Notes: a model not told the origin generated them from the sequence alone. Shown: positions 20,333 to 28,514, counted from the stretch's first letter. The stretch: DNA of 64,000 bases from Catellatospora sichuanensis (GCF_007483665.1 NZ_VIQO01000023.1:245349-309348), one strand, 5' to 3'. Numbers and translations are program-made.

Positions 20333-22252
20333 GTGAACCGTCACCGCACCGCCGGAGCCCGCCGTGTCGTCCTCGCCGCGGCCGGGCTGGTCCTGTCCCT
20401 GACCGCGCTGCCGGCCGGGGCCGCGCCGCCCCCGGATCCGCTCGGGCCCGACGGCAGGCCGATCACCGACGGCTGGGCGGGCGCGGGCACGCCGTCGGAG
20501 CTGGCAGCGCCGCCCGCAGCGGCGCGGGTGATGGCGGCCGCGCCGGGCGGGTACCCCGTCACCGGCATCGACGTTTCCCACCACCAGGGGAACATCGACT
20601 GGGACAAGGTCGCCGACAAGGGCGCCAAGTTCGTGTACGCCAAGGTGACCGAGGGCGTGCACTACGTCGACTCCTCGTTCAAGGACAACTACAGCGGGGC
20701 GAGGAAGAACGGCATCCTCTTCGGGGCGTACCACTTCGCCCGGCCGGACAGGACCAACGGGCGCACCCAGGCCGACTTCTTCCTGGACCGGGCGCAGTAC
20801 CGCAACGACGGGCGCAGCCTGCCGCCCATGCTCGACATCGAGTGGCCGTACAAGCTGGGCGGCAAGCTCGTCGCGCCCGGTCCGTGCTGGGGCAAGTCCA
20901 AGAACGAGCTGGTCCGCTTCATCCGCGACTTCACCGAGCGGGTCCGTGAGCGCACCGGCAGCGCCACGATGATCTACACGAACCCGAACTGGTGGAACCC
21001 GTGCACCGGGCGCAACGCCGACTTCGGCGACCACTACCTGTTCGTGTCCAGCTACACCGACAAGGTGCGCGGGCTGCCCGCCGGGTGGGACCGCTGGACG
21101 CTGTGGCAGTACGCCAACCACGGCAAACTGCCCGGCGACCAGAACGTCTTCAACGGCAACCTGGCCGACCTGGCGAGCCTCGCCGCGAACCCGGCCGGAC
21201 CGCTGCCCCGCCCCGTCGTCGGCGACTGGGACGGCAACGGCACGATGACCCCGGGCCTGGTCAGCGCCGAGGGCGAGACCTGGCGCTGGCGGCTGTCCAA
21301 CACTTTGGACGGCACCCCCGACCCGGCGCTGGACTTCACGTACGGCGACGCGGAGAAGGCGCCGATCGTGGGCGACTGGGACGGCAACGGCACGTACACG
21401 CCCGGCACGGTCGACGCCGAGGGCAAGCGCCGTGACTTCTACCTGGCCAACGGTTTCCGCAGCGGGCCCGCCGACATCCACACCGGCTTCGGTGACATCG
21501 AGGACATCCCGGTGGTCGGCGACTGGGACGGCAACGGCACGTTCACCCCGGGCGCGGTGGACAGCAGCGGCAAGCTGCACGAGTGGAAGCTCACGAACAC
21601 GTTCGCCAAGCCGCTGACCGAGCTCGAGTTCGAGTACGGCGACGCCGCCAAGACGCCGATCGTCGGCGACTGGGACGGCAACCGCACCTTCACGCCCGGC
21701 ACCGTCGACATGGACGGCGAGCGCCACGACTACTACCTGAGCAACGTCGCCGCGGCCGGGCCGACCCAGGTGCATGTGGGCTTCGGTGCGGTGTACACGG
21801 TGCCGCTGGTCGGCGACTGGAACGGCGACAAGGTCTTCACGCCGGGCGCGATCGACGCCTCGGGTGACGCCGGCCTGGTCTGGCAGCTGACCAACAGCCT
21901 GGCCGGGGGCGCCACGGCCGAGGTCACGTTCACGTACGGCAGCACCGGGTCGACCGCGGTCCCGGCGCCCGCCGCGAACCCGGCGCCGCCGGGCGCGCCG
22001 AGCACCGCACCGTCGGCCGCACCGTCGCCGAGCACCTCGCCGTCGGGCGCAGCCGCGGCCGGCGCCCGCCCGTCGGCGTCGCCGAGCCGCACGCCGACCG
22101 CGGCGCCGAGCCCGTCCCCGAGCCGGACTCCGGCGGCCGCCCCGAGCCCGTCCCCTAGTCGGGCCGCCGTCGTGGGCGGAGGCACCACGCCACGGCCGAC
22201 CCCCTCGGCGAGCCACGCCCATCCGGCTACCCGCACCGGCCCGCGTCCATAA
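20333..22252 (+). CDS. Secreted GH25 muramidase with five GDWDGNG repeats
   Basis: About 639 residues. GTG 20333 has GAGGAG about five bases upstream. A signal peptide (RRVVLAAAGLVLSLTALPAG) is followed by a GH25 lysozyme domain at ~75-290: catalytic-site segments GIDVSHHQGNIDWDK, KVTEGVHYVD, MLDIEWPYK and WTLWQYA. Residues ~297-545 hold five repeats with GDWDGNGTFTPG, homologous to those of the upstream hydrolase, then a Ser/Pro/Ala-rich tail. It would cleave the glycan backbone while its partner acts on peptide links. Family assignment of the catalytic domain is firm; the role of the propeller (wall or sugar binding) is inferred. Confidence 0.9.
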   Translation: MNRHRTAGARRVVLAAAGLVLSLTALPAGAAPPPDPLGPDGRPITDGWAGAGTPSELAAPPAAARVMAAAPGGYPVTGIDVSHHQGNIDWDKVADKGAKFVYAKVTEGVHYVDSSFKDNYSGARKNGILFGAYHFARPDRTNGRTQADFFLDRAQYRNDGRSLPPMLDIEWPYKLGGKLVAPGPCWGKSKNELVRFIRDFTERVRERTGSATMIYTNPNWWNPCTGRNADFGDHYLFVSSYTDKVRGLPAGWDRWTLWQYANHGKLPGDQNVFNGNLADLASLAANPAGPLPRPVVGDWDGNGTMTPGLVSAEGETWRWRLSNTLDGTPDPALDFTYGDAEKAPIVGDWDGNGTYTPGTVDAEGKRRDFYLANGFRSGPADIHTGFGDIEDIPVVGDWDGNGTFTPGAVDSSGKLHEWKLTNTFAKPLTELEFEYGDAAKTPIVGDWDGNRTFTPGTVDMDGERHDYYLSNVAAAGPTQVHVGFGAVYTVPLVGDWNGDKVFTPGAIDASGDAGLVWQLTNSLAGGATAEVTFTYGSTGSTAVPAPAANPAPPGAPSTAPSAAPSPSTSPSGAAAAGARPSASPSRTPTAAPSPSPSRTPAAAPSPSPSRAAVVGGGTTPRPTPSASHAHPATRTGPRP

Positions 22253-22278
22253 CCCCTGGCCCGAGCCTTGCGATGATG

Positions 22279-22324
22279 GGAAGGGCACCTTCTACAACGC
22301 ATAGCGTTGTGAAGGTGCCCTTCC
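22279..22324. terminator. Hairpin family A, copy 1
   Basis: GGAAGGGCACCTTC-tACAACGC (22279-22300) faces GCGTTGT-GAAGGTGCCCTTCC (22304-22324) around a 3-nt loop, an almost perfect 21-bp stem followed by TTTC. It lies 26 bases after the GH25 stop. Related copies at 25359, 45161 and 47612 also lie at gene 3' ends. Confidence 0.75.
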
Positions 22325-22434
22325 TTTCGGTTGGGGGTTCGCGAAGCGGCGATTCGGCGCGAAGAAGGTGAATCGGACGTAGCATTCGGGGCAGCGGCGA
22401 GGGCGGCGGGAGGGCTGCGGCGAAGGAGCGCGCG

Positions 22435-23709
22435 ATGACCGGATTCGGAGTCCACTCGGAGGTCGGCAGGCTGCGCAAGGTGCTGGTGCACCGCCCCGAC
22501 CTGGCGCTGCGCCGGCTCACCCCGTCCAATCGGGGCGAGCTGCTCTTCGACGACGTGCTCTGGGTGGAGCGGGCGCAGCAGGAGCACGACCAGTTCGTCG
22601 CCGAACTGCGGGCCCGCGACATCGAGGTGTTCCTGCTGCACGACCTGCTCACCGAGGCCCTGGCGTCGCCCGCGGCGCGGGAGTGGGTCATCGGGCACAC
22701 CGTCAGCCCGTACACGGTGGGCCCGCCCATGGTCGACGCGGTGCGCGAGGCGCTGGCCAACATGGACCCGAAGACGCTCGCCACGCACCTGACCGGTGGG
22801 GTGACCCGGGCCGAGCTGATGCGGTTCGCCGACGACGACCGGCTCGCCGGCCGCTCGCTGGCCGTGGCGACCACGGTCGGCTCGTCGTTCATCCTGCCGC
22901 CGCTGCCCAACCACCTGTTCACCCGGGACACCTCGTGCTGGATCTACGAGGGCGTCTCGCTGAACCCGATGTACTGGCCCTCGCGCCAGCTGGAGACCGT
23001 GAATCTGGGCACGGTGTACCGCTTCCACCCGATGTTCCGGCAGGAGAAGATCAACTTCTGGTTCCCGGACGCGGGCAAGGACGAGCACGACGAGTTCGAC
23101 ATACAGTCCTTCGGGCGCTCGTCGATCGAGGGCGGGGACGTGATGCCGGTGGGCAACCGCACCGTCCTGATCGGGATCAGCGAGCGCACCACCCCGCAGA
23201 TGGTGGAGATCCTGGCACAGCGGCTGTTCGCCCGCGGCGGAGCCGACCGGATCATCGCGGTGCAGCTGGAGCGCAAACGCCAGTTCATGCACCTGGACGT
23301 GGTGTTCACCTTCCTGGACCGCGACACGGTCACCGTCTACCCGAAGGTCGTCGACGGCACCACGGCGTACAGCATCCGCCCCGGCGACAAGGCAGGCACG
23401 CTCGAAGTCACCGCCGAGGACAGCTTCCTCGGCGCGGTCGCGCACGCCATCGGGCTGTCCCACGAGAAGGACCTGCGCGTCGTCACCACCGGCGGCGACG
23501 AGGCCCAGCAGGAGCGCGAGCAGTGGGACTGCGCCAACAACGTGGTGGCGCTGTCGCCGGGCGTGGTCGTGGCGTACTCGAAGAACGTCTACAGCAACCG
23601 CAAGTACCGCGAGGCGGGCATCGAGGTCGTCGAGATCGACGGCTTCGAGATCGGCAAGGGGCGTGGCGGTGGCCACTGCATGACCTGCCCGCTGCTGCGC
23701 GACGCCTGA
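22435..23709 (+). CDS. arcA: Arginine deiminase
   Basis: 424 residues. Hydrolyses L-arginine to citrulline and ammonia. Family signatures are all visible: VHSEVGRLRKVLVHRPDLAL at the N-terminus, LFTRDTSCWIYEGV, ERTTPQMVEIL, HLDVVFTFLD with the catalytic His, and the C-terminal catalytic Cys in GGGHCMTCPLLRD. Length is that of typical ArcA. AAGGAG is seven bases before the ATG. No ornithine carbamoyltransferase, carbamate kinase or arginine-ornithine antiporter gene is adjacent, so it stands alone here rather than in an arcABCD operon. Confidence 0.96.
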   Translation: MTGFGVHSEVGRLRKVLVHRPDLALRRLTPSNRGELLFDDVLWVERAQQEHDQFVAELRARDIEVFLLHDLLTEALASPAAREWVIGHTVSPYTVGPPMVDAVREALANMDPKTLATHLTGGVTRAELMRFADDDRLAGRSLAVATTVGSSFILPPLPNHLFTRDTSCWIYEGVSLNPMYWPSRQLETVNLGTVYRFHPMFRQEKINFWFPDAGKDEHDEFDIQSFGRSSIEGGDVMPVGNRTVLIGISERTTPQMVEILAQRLFARGGADRIIAVQLERKRQFMHLDVVFTFLDRDTVTVYPKVVDGTTAYSIRPGDKAGTLEVTAEDSFLGAVAHAIGLSHEKDLRVVTTGGDEAQQEREQWDCANNVVALSPGVVVAYSKNVYSNRKYREAGIEVVEIDGFEIGKGRGGGHCMTCPLLRDA

Positions 23710-23761
23710 CGGCAGCGCGGCCGGAGCGGGCAGCGGACACGTCATCGGCGAACGGGGGTCC

Positions 23762-25327
23762 ATGATGGCGAAGGGTGGCACCGCACGGCGTTGCCGCCTG
23801 CGGGCCCGCGCGGCCTCGGCCGTGGCCGTGCTGTGCCTGGCGGCAGCGTGCGCGACGACCCAGCAGACGACCGCGCCGACGCCCGGCCCCGGACGCGCCC
23901 AGCCGGGCATCGCGTGGACCGCCTGCGAAGGCCTGGGCGAGAAGTTCCAGTGCGCCAAGGTGCCGGTGCCGCTGGACTGGGCCGAACCGGACGGGCCGCG
24001 CATCGAGCTCGCGGTGATCCGCCACCTCGCCAGCCGGCCCCGGGAGCGCATCGGTTCGATGTTCATGAACCCCGGCGGCCCCGGCCAGGGCGGCGTCGAG
24101 CTGGTGCGCGGCGGCGGGGAGGACTTCGACGGGTGGGGCGGTGGCCGCTTCGACGTGGTGGGCTGGGATCCGCGCGGCACCGACGGCAGCTCCCCGGTCG
24201 TGTGCTTCCCCAGCGAGGCGGACGGGACGAAGTTCTGGCAGGGCGTGACGATCCCGTCCACCGCCGCCGAGTCGGAGGCGTACCAGGCCAAGGTCACCGA
24301 GCTGGCCCGGCGGTGCGGCGAGGTGAGCGGCAAGCTGCTGTCGCACATCTCCACCGCGGACACCGCCCGCGACCTCGACGCGCTGCGCGAACTCGTCGGC
24401 GACGAGCAGCTCACCTACGTCGGCCTGTCCTACGGCTCGATGATCGGCCAGACGTACCTCAACCTGTTCCCGGGCCGGACCCGGGCGATGATGCTCGACG
24501 GCATCGTCGACGCCGTCGACTACACCACCAGCGCCGAGACCCGGACCGTCAACAACGTCTCGTCGGCCGACGAGGTGTTCGCGCAGTTTCTCAAGCTTTG
24601 CCAGGAGGCGGCCGCGGGCCGGTGCGCGCTCGCCGGGCACGGCGTACCGGTCGCCGAACGCGTGGAGACGCTGTTCGCCATGGCTCGCCGCGCGCCGATC
24701 CCGGCCCCGCACGCCGATCCGCCCGGCACGCTCAGCTACGGCGATCTGCAGATCGCCACGTTCAACCCGCTCCGCCTGCCGCTGACCTGGCCGCAGTTCG
24801 CGGCCGACCTCGACGCCGCCGCCGCGGGTGACGCCTCGGCACTGCTGACCTCGGCCCGCCAGATGCAGAGCCCCGCGGGCTTCGCCGGGGCTACCACGTC
24901 CGCGGCGATCAGCTGCCTGGACGGCCCGGCCCGCAGCCCGGTGTCGCAATGGCCGCGGGAGATCGCCCGCTTCACCGGGGCGGGCAAGCTGTGGGGCTCC
25001 GTGCTGGGCTGGTGGCTGTGGGCGCCGTGCGCCGCGAACTGGCCCGCCGACGCCGCGGACCGCTACGCCGGGCCGTGGAACGCGCCTACCGAGACGCCGG
25101 TCCTGCTGGTCGGCGCCCGGTACGACGCCGGCACGCCCTACCGCAACGCCCAGGCCACGCAGCAGCGGCTCGGCAACGCCGTGCTGCTCACCCTGAACGG
25201 CTACGGCCACCCGAGCTACCAGGTCCCCAGCAAGTGCATCGACCAGGCGCGCGAGCGCTACCTCGTCGATCTCGTCACGCCGCCGAAGGGCACCGTCTGC
25301 CAGCCCGATCAGCAACCTTTCGGCTAG
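23762..25327 (+). CDS. Secreted lipoprotein alpha/beta hydrolase, tripeptidyl-aminopeptidase type
   Basis: 521 residues. A signal peptide ends in the lipobox LCLAAACAT, so the mature protein is probably a membrane-anchored lipoprotein. The fold is that of secreted S33-like peptidases of actinomycetes: oxyanion segment MFMNPGGPGQGG, DVVGWDPRGTDGS, nucleophile Ser in VGLSYGSMIG, acid in VGARYDAGTPY and His in NGYGHPSYQ. Four or more Cys in the cap region fit the disulfides of this family. It lies 52 bases after arcA but has no obvious functional link. A family-A hairpin follows. Confidence 0.85.
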   Translation: MMAKGGTARRCRLRARAASAVAVLCLAAACATTQQTTAPTPGPGRAQPGIAWTACEGLGEKFQCAKVPVPLDWAEPDGPRIELAVIRHLASRPRERIGSMFMNPGGPGQGGVELVRGGGEDFDGWGGGRFDVVGWDPRGTDGSSPVVCFPSEADGTKFWQGVTIPSTAAESEAYQAKVTELARRCGEVSGKLLSHISTADTARDLDALRELVGDEQLTYVGLSYGSMIGQTYLNLFPGRTRAMMLDGIVDAVDYTTSAETRTVNNVSSADEVFAQFLKLCQEAAAGRCALAGHGVPVAERVETLFAMARRAPIPAPHADPPGTLSYGDLQIATFNPLRLPLTWPQFAADLDAAAAGDASALLTSARQMQSPAGFAGATTSAAISCLDGPARSPVSQWPREIARFTGAGKLWGSVLGWWLWAPCAANWPADAADRYAGPWNAPTETPVLLVGARYDAGTPYRNAQATQQRLGNAVLLTLNGYGHPSYQVPSKCIDQARERYLVDLVTPPKGTVCQPDQQPFG

Positions 25328-25358
25328 CCGGTCGGCGGCCGCGCCGCCAGAGCCGTCA

Positions 25359-25404
25359 GGAAGGGCACCTGCCACAACTCATGGCGATGTGAAGGTGCCC
25401 TTCC
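25359..25404. terminator. Hairpin family A, copy 2 (between convergent genes)
   Basis: GGAAGGGCACCT (25359-25370) and GAAGGTGCCCTTCC (25391-25404) pair around a diverged centre. It occupies the 85-base gap between the convergent genes ending at 25327 and 25413, consistent with a bidirectional terminator. Confidence 0.7.
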
Positions 25405-25412
25405 TTCGGACG

Positions 25413-25799
25413 TCAGCGGGAGCGGCGGGAGCGCCACTGGCGGACTGTGTCGTCGGCGTCGACCAGCGCCAGGGCGACCGCGGGACCGGCGAGTTCGCCC
25501 CGGTGCGCCCGCACGATCCGGACGTTCAGTTCCGCGACGTACGCGCGTACCGCCTGCTCGGAGCTTTTCTTCGCGAGCGCGTCGGGGAGGTCCTCGACGT
25601 CTCGGCGCAGCAGCAGGGTGGCCGGGATCGCCGCGGACAGGTTCTCGCGCTGGACCAGGTCGCGCAGCCACCAGTCGTCCGGCAGCGCCTGCCCCGCCCC
25701 GGGCAGCGGCTTGCCCGCGCCGGGCAGGTCGTCGAACTCGCCGCGTTCCTGCGCCTCACGGATCTGCTTGTCGATGCTCGACTCGTACCAGTGCGCCAC
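25413..25799 (-). CDS. DUF1992 (DnaJC28-type) protein
   Basis: 128 residues. The N-terminal ~70 residues match the DUF1992 domain found in DNAJC28 homologues: YESSIDKQIREAQERGEFDD, LPGAGKPLPGAGQ, WWLRDLVQREN. There is no J-domain. The remaining ~55 residues are helical. Function in bacteria is unknown. GTG 25799 has GGGGGTGAG upstream. Confidence 0.82.
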   Translation of the reverse strand: MAHWYESSIDKQIREAQERGEFDDLPGAGKPLPGAGQALPDDWWLRDLVQRENLSAAIPATLLLRRDVEDLPDALAKKSSEQAVRAYVAELNVRIVRAHRGELAGPAVALALVDADDTVRQWRSRRSR

Positions 25800-25882
25800 C
25801 GCTCACCCCCGGATGATCGACTCCTCGATCCGAAGGTACCTCGGTGACCGATATCGCTTGCCCCAGGGTGCGGCGGCCACGC

Positions 25883-25888
25883 TATGGT
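25883..25888 (+). promoter_or_regulatory. Candidate -10 box for the thrS-like leader transcript
   Basis: TATGGT lies exactly seven bases before ATG 25896. In a leaderless promoter this would place the transcript start on the A of that ATG. No strong -35 box is seen. Confidence 0.4.
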
Positions 25889-25895
25889 GCTCGTC

Positions 25896-25955
25896 ATGCA
25901 TCAGCGCATGGTCAGCACGACGACGCCGGGACGTCCCGGCGCTCGTACGCGTTGA
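25896..25955 (+). CDS. Thr-rich leader peptide (attenuator)
   Basis: A 19-codon ORF, MHQRMVSTTTPGRPGARTR, with three consecutive ACG threonine codons at 25917-25925 and one more at 25947. It has no ribosome site but follows a -10-like TATGGT by seven bases, fitting a leaderless start. A perfect 18-base palindrome starts one base before the end of the Thr run, and a strong terminator-like hairpin follows 24 bases after the stop. It precedes a threonyl-tRNA synthetase gene. This is the layout of a classical amino-acid attenuator sensing Thr-tRNA supply. Confidence 0.6.
   Translation: MHQRMVSTTTPGRPGARTR
25924..25941 (+). promoter_or_regulatory. Attenuator hairpin 1 (pause or anti-antiterminator stem)
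   Basis: CGCCGGGACGTCCCGGCG is a perfect 18-base palindrome located directly after the three Thr codons. A ribosome stalled on those codons would cover its left arm and free the right arm to pair with the downstream stem. The role is inferred from position. Confidence 0.45.
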
Positions 25956-25979
25956 CCTGCTGAACTTCAGTCGACCGTC

Positions 25980-26005
25980 GGCCCCGGGGCACACGCCCCG
26001 GGGCC
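25980..26005 (+). terminator. Attenuator terminator hairpin upstream of the thrS-like gene
   Basis: GGCCCCGGGGC (25980-25990), ACAC loop, GCCCCGGGGCC (25995-26005): a perfect 11-bp GC stem. It is 54 bases before the synthetase start codon. No T-tract is present, which is common for this GC content. Confidence 0.5.
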
Positions 26006-26059
26006 GGCGCGTATCCGCCCCACGTGTGCCCCGGCCGTCTCGATCCCAGGGAGCACACC

Positions 26060-27316
26060 GTGAAGGACCACCGCCGCCTCGGCCGCGAGCTTGAGATCTA
26101 CCACTCCGACCCGATGATCGGCGCGGGGCTGCCGCTGTGGCTGCCCGCCGGCGCCGCCGCCCGTCACGCCATCGAGTCCTACGTCCGCGAGGAGGAACGC
26201 CTCGCCGGATACCAGCACGTCTACTCGCCGCCGATGGCCAAACGCCAGATGTTCGAGAGGTCCGGGCACCTGGCGAAGTTCGCCGACGACATGTTCCCGG
26301 CGATGTCCGACGATCCTGACGCACCCGCCGACGATCCCGAGGCGCTGATGCTGCGCCCGAGCCTGTGCCCGCACCACGCGATGGTGTTCCGCTCCCGCGG
26401 CCGCTCCTACCGCGAGCTGCCGGTGCGCATCGCCGAGCTTGGCGGCATGTACCGCGCCGAACGGTCCGGCGTCGTCGGCGGGCTGGGCCGGGTGCGGGCG
26501 ATCTCGCTGAACGACGCGCACGTGTTCTGCTCGCTCGACCAGGTCGGCGCGGAGGTCGGGCTGGTCCTCGCCATGTGCGCGCGGATCCACCCGGCGCTCG
26601 GCTTCGCCGCCGACGGCTACCGGCTGTCGCTGCGCGGGCCCGGCGCGGGCTACCTCGGCGCGGACGCCGGCTGGGTGCGCGCCGAGGCGCTGCTGCGCGA
26701 CGCTCTGGTGCAGGCCGGGGTGCCGTTCGAGGAGGCGCCGGGCGAGGCCGCGTTCTACGGGCCGAAGATCGACATCCAGGTGCGCGATCTCGCCGGACGG
26801 GAGTCGACCCTGGCCACCGTGCAGGTGGACTTCGCGCAGCCGGAGCGCTTCGACCTGTCGTACACCGGCCGTGACGGCAGCCCGGCCCGGCCGGTGATGG
26901 TGCACCGCAGCATCGTCGGCAGCATGGAACGGCTGATGGCCCACCTGCTGGAGGTGCACCAGGGCGCGTTCCCGGTCTGGTACGCCCCCGTGCAGCTGGC
27001 CGTCGCCCCGGTCGGCGAGGCCCAGGACACCGCGGCCCGGCAGTTCGCCGACCAGGCACTGCGCGCCGGTCTGCGGGCGTCGCTGAGCCTCGAAGGGTCA
27101 TTGGGGCTGCGCATCCGCGAGGCGTCCCAGCGCCGGGTGCCCTACCTGGCCGTCATCGGCTCCCGCGAAGCGGACTCCGGCGAGGTCTCGCTGCGGCTGC
27201 GCGACGGTCGGCAACTGCCGCCGATGCCGTACGCCCAAGCTTTGGCCCTCATCCGCGCCGCGGTCGCGGCGGCGCGCGAACCGGAACCGGCGCCTTCGCT
27301 CTCGCTCGTGGCGTAG
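26060..27316 (+). CDS. Short threonyl-tRNA synthetase paralogue lacking TGS and editing domains
   Basis: 418 residues, against about 640-700 for full ThrRS. It starts directly at the catalytic-domain boundary (VKDHRRLGRELEIYHSDP), so the TGS and N2 editing domains are absent rather than mutated. The catalytic core keeps motif 2 (MYRAERSGVVGGLGRVRAIS) and the three zinc ligands expected for ThrRS: Cys in SLCPHH, His in NDAHVFC and His in VMVHRSIVG. The anticodon-binding domain occupies ~310-405. GTG 26060 has AGGGAG six bases upstream. A Thr-codon attenuator precedes it. Such compact paralogues can serve as stress or inhibitor-resistant synthetases; which applies here is not known. Confidence 0.88.
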   Translation: MKDHRRLGRELEIYHSDPMIGAGLPLWLPAGAAARHAIESYVREEERLAGYQHVYSPPMAKRQMFERSGHLAKFADDMFPAMSDDPDAPADDPEALMLRPSLCPHHAMVFRSRGRSYRELPVRIAELGGMYRAERSGVVGGLGRVRAISLNDAHVFCSLDQVGAEVGLVLAMCARIHPALGFAADGYRLSLRGPGAGYLGADAGWVRAEALLRDALVQAGVPFEEAPGEAAFYGPKIDIQVRDLAGRESTLATVQVDFAQPERFDLSYTGRDGSPARPVMVHRSIVGSMERLMAHLLEVHQGAFPVWYAPVQLAVAPVGEAQDTAARQFADQALRAGLRASLSLEGSLGLRIREASQRRVPYLAVIGSREADSGEVSLRLRDGRQLPPMPYAQALALIRAAVAAAREPEPAPSLSLVA

Positions 27317-27382
27317 GCGGCCCGCATCGACGGCGCTCCCCCGGAAGAGACGCCTGCATCGCGGCACGCCGAACAGTGCCAG

Positions 27383-27420
27383 GACGACCCGGGAGTCGTG
27401 GCCACGACTCCCGGGTTGTC
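27383..27420. terminator. Hairpin after the ThrRS-like gene
   Basis: GACgACCCGGGAGTCGTGG and CCACGACTCCCGGGTtGTC form a near-perfect 19-bp stem with no loop spacer. It lies 66 bases after the synthetase stop codon and upstream of an independent gene, fitting a factor-independent terminator. Confidence 0.6.
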
Positions 27421-27517
27421 CGCAGCGGGACAGACACCGCTCGGCTTCGGCAGCGACCTCGAACCGCTCACAACGGTTAGCAGGGTGACAACCCCGCGTC
27501 AAAGGAGGAATTCGCCC

Positions 27518-28258
27518 ATGAGGTCGTCGCGCGTGCTCGGGTACGGGCTGGGAGTGTGGCTCGGCATGGTCGGCATCTCGCTGATCCTGCTGCCCGCCGA
27601 GGGCAAGCACGAGGCCCTGTACGAGTCGATCAAGCTGACCGCGATGGTCGCGCTGGTGCTCGGCTTCGCCATCCGCTACCTGCGCCGGCGTCCGGAGGCC
27701 GCGGGCCCCGAGGGCGTGCTGGTCGGCCTCGTCTGGGCCGCCGTCACCACCGCCGGTGACCTGGGCCTCTACCTGGGCGGCGCGTTCAACATCGGCCTCG
27801 ACGTCTACTTCACCGACGTCGCCTCCTCGTACGCCGTGATGCCCGTGATCACCGGCCTGGCCATCGGCCTGCTCGCCCCGAAGCCGGCGCCGACCGCAGT
27901 GGCCGGCTCCCCCACCGCCGCCGAGCCGGCTGCCGCAGACGCGTTCGCCGCGATCATGGCGGTCTCCGCGGCCGTCGACGCCACGCCCGACGGCGGCCGC
28001 ACCGCCGCATCCGGGATCGACGCCGTGTCCGAGACGCACACCGCACCGGAGATCCTGGACGGGCCCGAGATCCACGCGGTTCCGGCGCAGGCCGATGTGC
28101 CCGCGGCGACCCACGTGCCGAACGACGCACCCGCCGTGATCACGCCCGTCGCCGAACCGAGCCACGCGGAAGCCTCGCTCGTCGGCGCGGCGGCCGCCCC
28201 CGCGCAAAGCTCCGACGACACCGATCGCCCGCTGTACATCCCGCGCGGGAATTGCTGA
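27518..28258 (+). CDS. Membrane protein with Ala/Pro-rich cytosolic tail
   Basis: 246 residues, function not recognised. Four hydrophobic segments are visible at about 6-24, 37-54, 66-90 and 103-126 (GYGLGVWLGMVGISLILLP, LTAMVALVLGFAIRYL, GLVWAAVTTAGDLGLYLG, VMPVITGLAIGLLAP). The remaining ~120 residues are low-complexity, rich in Ala, Pro, Asp and Thr. AAAGGAGG nine bases before ATG 27518 sets the start. It is flanked by hairpins on both sides and seems to be a single-gene unit. Confidence 0.7.
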   Translation: MRSSRVLGYGLGVWLGMVGISLILLPAEGKHEALYESIKLTAMVALVLGFAIRYLRRRPEAAGPEGVLVGLVWAAVTTAGDLGLYLGGAFNIGLDVYFTDVASSYAVMPVITGLAIGLLAPKPAPTAVAGSPTAAEPAAADAFAAIMAVSAAVDATPDGGRTAASGIDAVSETHTAPEILDGPEIHAVPAQADVPAATHVPNDAPAVITPVAEPSHAEASLVGAAAAPAQSSDDTDRPLYIPRGNC

Positions 28259-28302
28259 CCCGCCGGCCCGGTTGCCGCCACTGACGCCCTCAGGCGCCCC
28301 TC

Positions 28303-28377
28303 GATCATCCGACTTGCCAGGCACTTGTGCGAAAGCCGCCTCAAGATACGCACGATTGCCCGGCAAGTCGGATGATC
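28303..28377. terminator. Hairpin family B, copy 1
   Basis: GATCATCCGACTTGCC (28303-28318) is the exact reverse complement of GGCAAGTCGGATGATC (28362-28377). The loop contains CTCAAGATACGCAC, shared with the copy at 35198. It lies 45 bases after the membrane-protein stop. Confidence 0.65.
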
Positions 28378-28439
28378 TAGTGCGGGCGGGATGCGGCGCG
28401 GCCGGACGAGTGGGGCGGGAGTGGCGTGGGTCACACCGT

Positions 28440-28459
28440 TTGGTTGAGGGAACAACCAA
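28440..28459. promoter_or_regulatory. Second inverted repeat upstream of lon
   Basis: TTGGTTG (28440-28446), six-base spacer AGGGAA, CAACCAA (28453-28459): a perfect 7-bp dyad. It ends 12 bases before the HAIR element and does not match it. It could be an operator of a second regulator. Confidence 0.45.
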
Positions 28460-28471
28460 GGTCGTCCTGGA

Positions 28472-28492
28472 CTTGAGTGGGTAAGACTCAAG
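28472..28492. promoter_or_regulatory. HAIR operator (HspR binding site) of lon
   Basis: CTTGAGT-N7-ACTCAAG is a perfect HspR-associated inverted repeat, as found upstream of dnaK, clpB and lon in Streptomyces. It is 22 bases upstream of the lon ATG, where bound HspR would block transcription. Confidence 0.9.
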
Positions 28493-28514
28493 TTCAGGAT
28501 GGCAGGTGTCGAAG

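Noticed and set aside
25800..26059. T-box riboswitch upstream of the ThrRS-like gene
   Set aside because: I could not find the conserved T-box sequence or a specifier loop; the short leader ORF with Thr codons fits a peptide attenuator.
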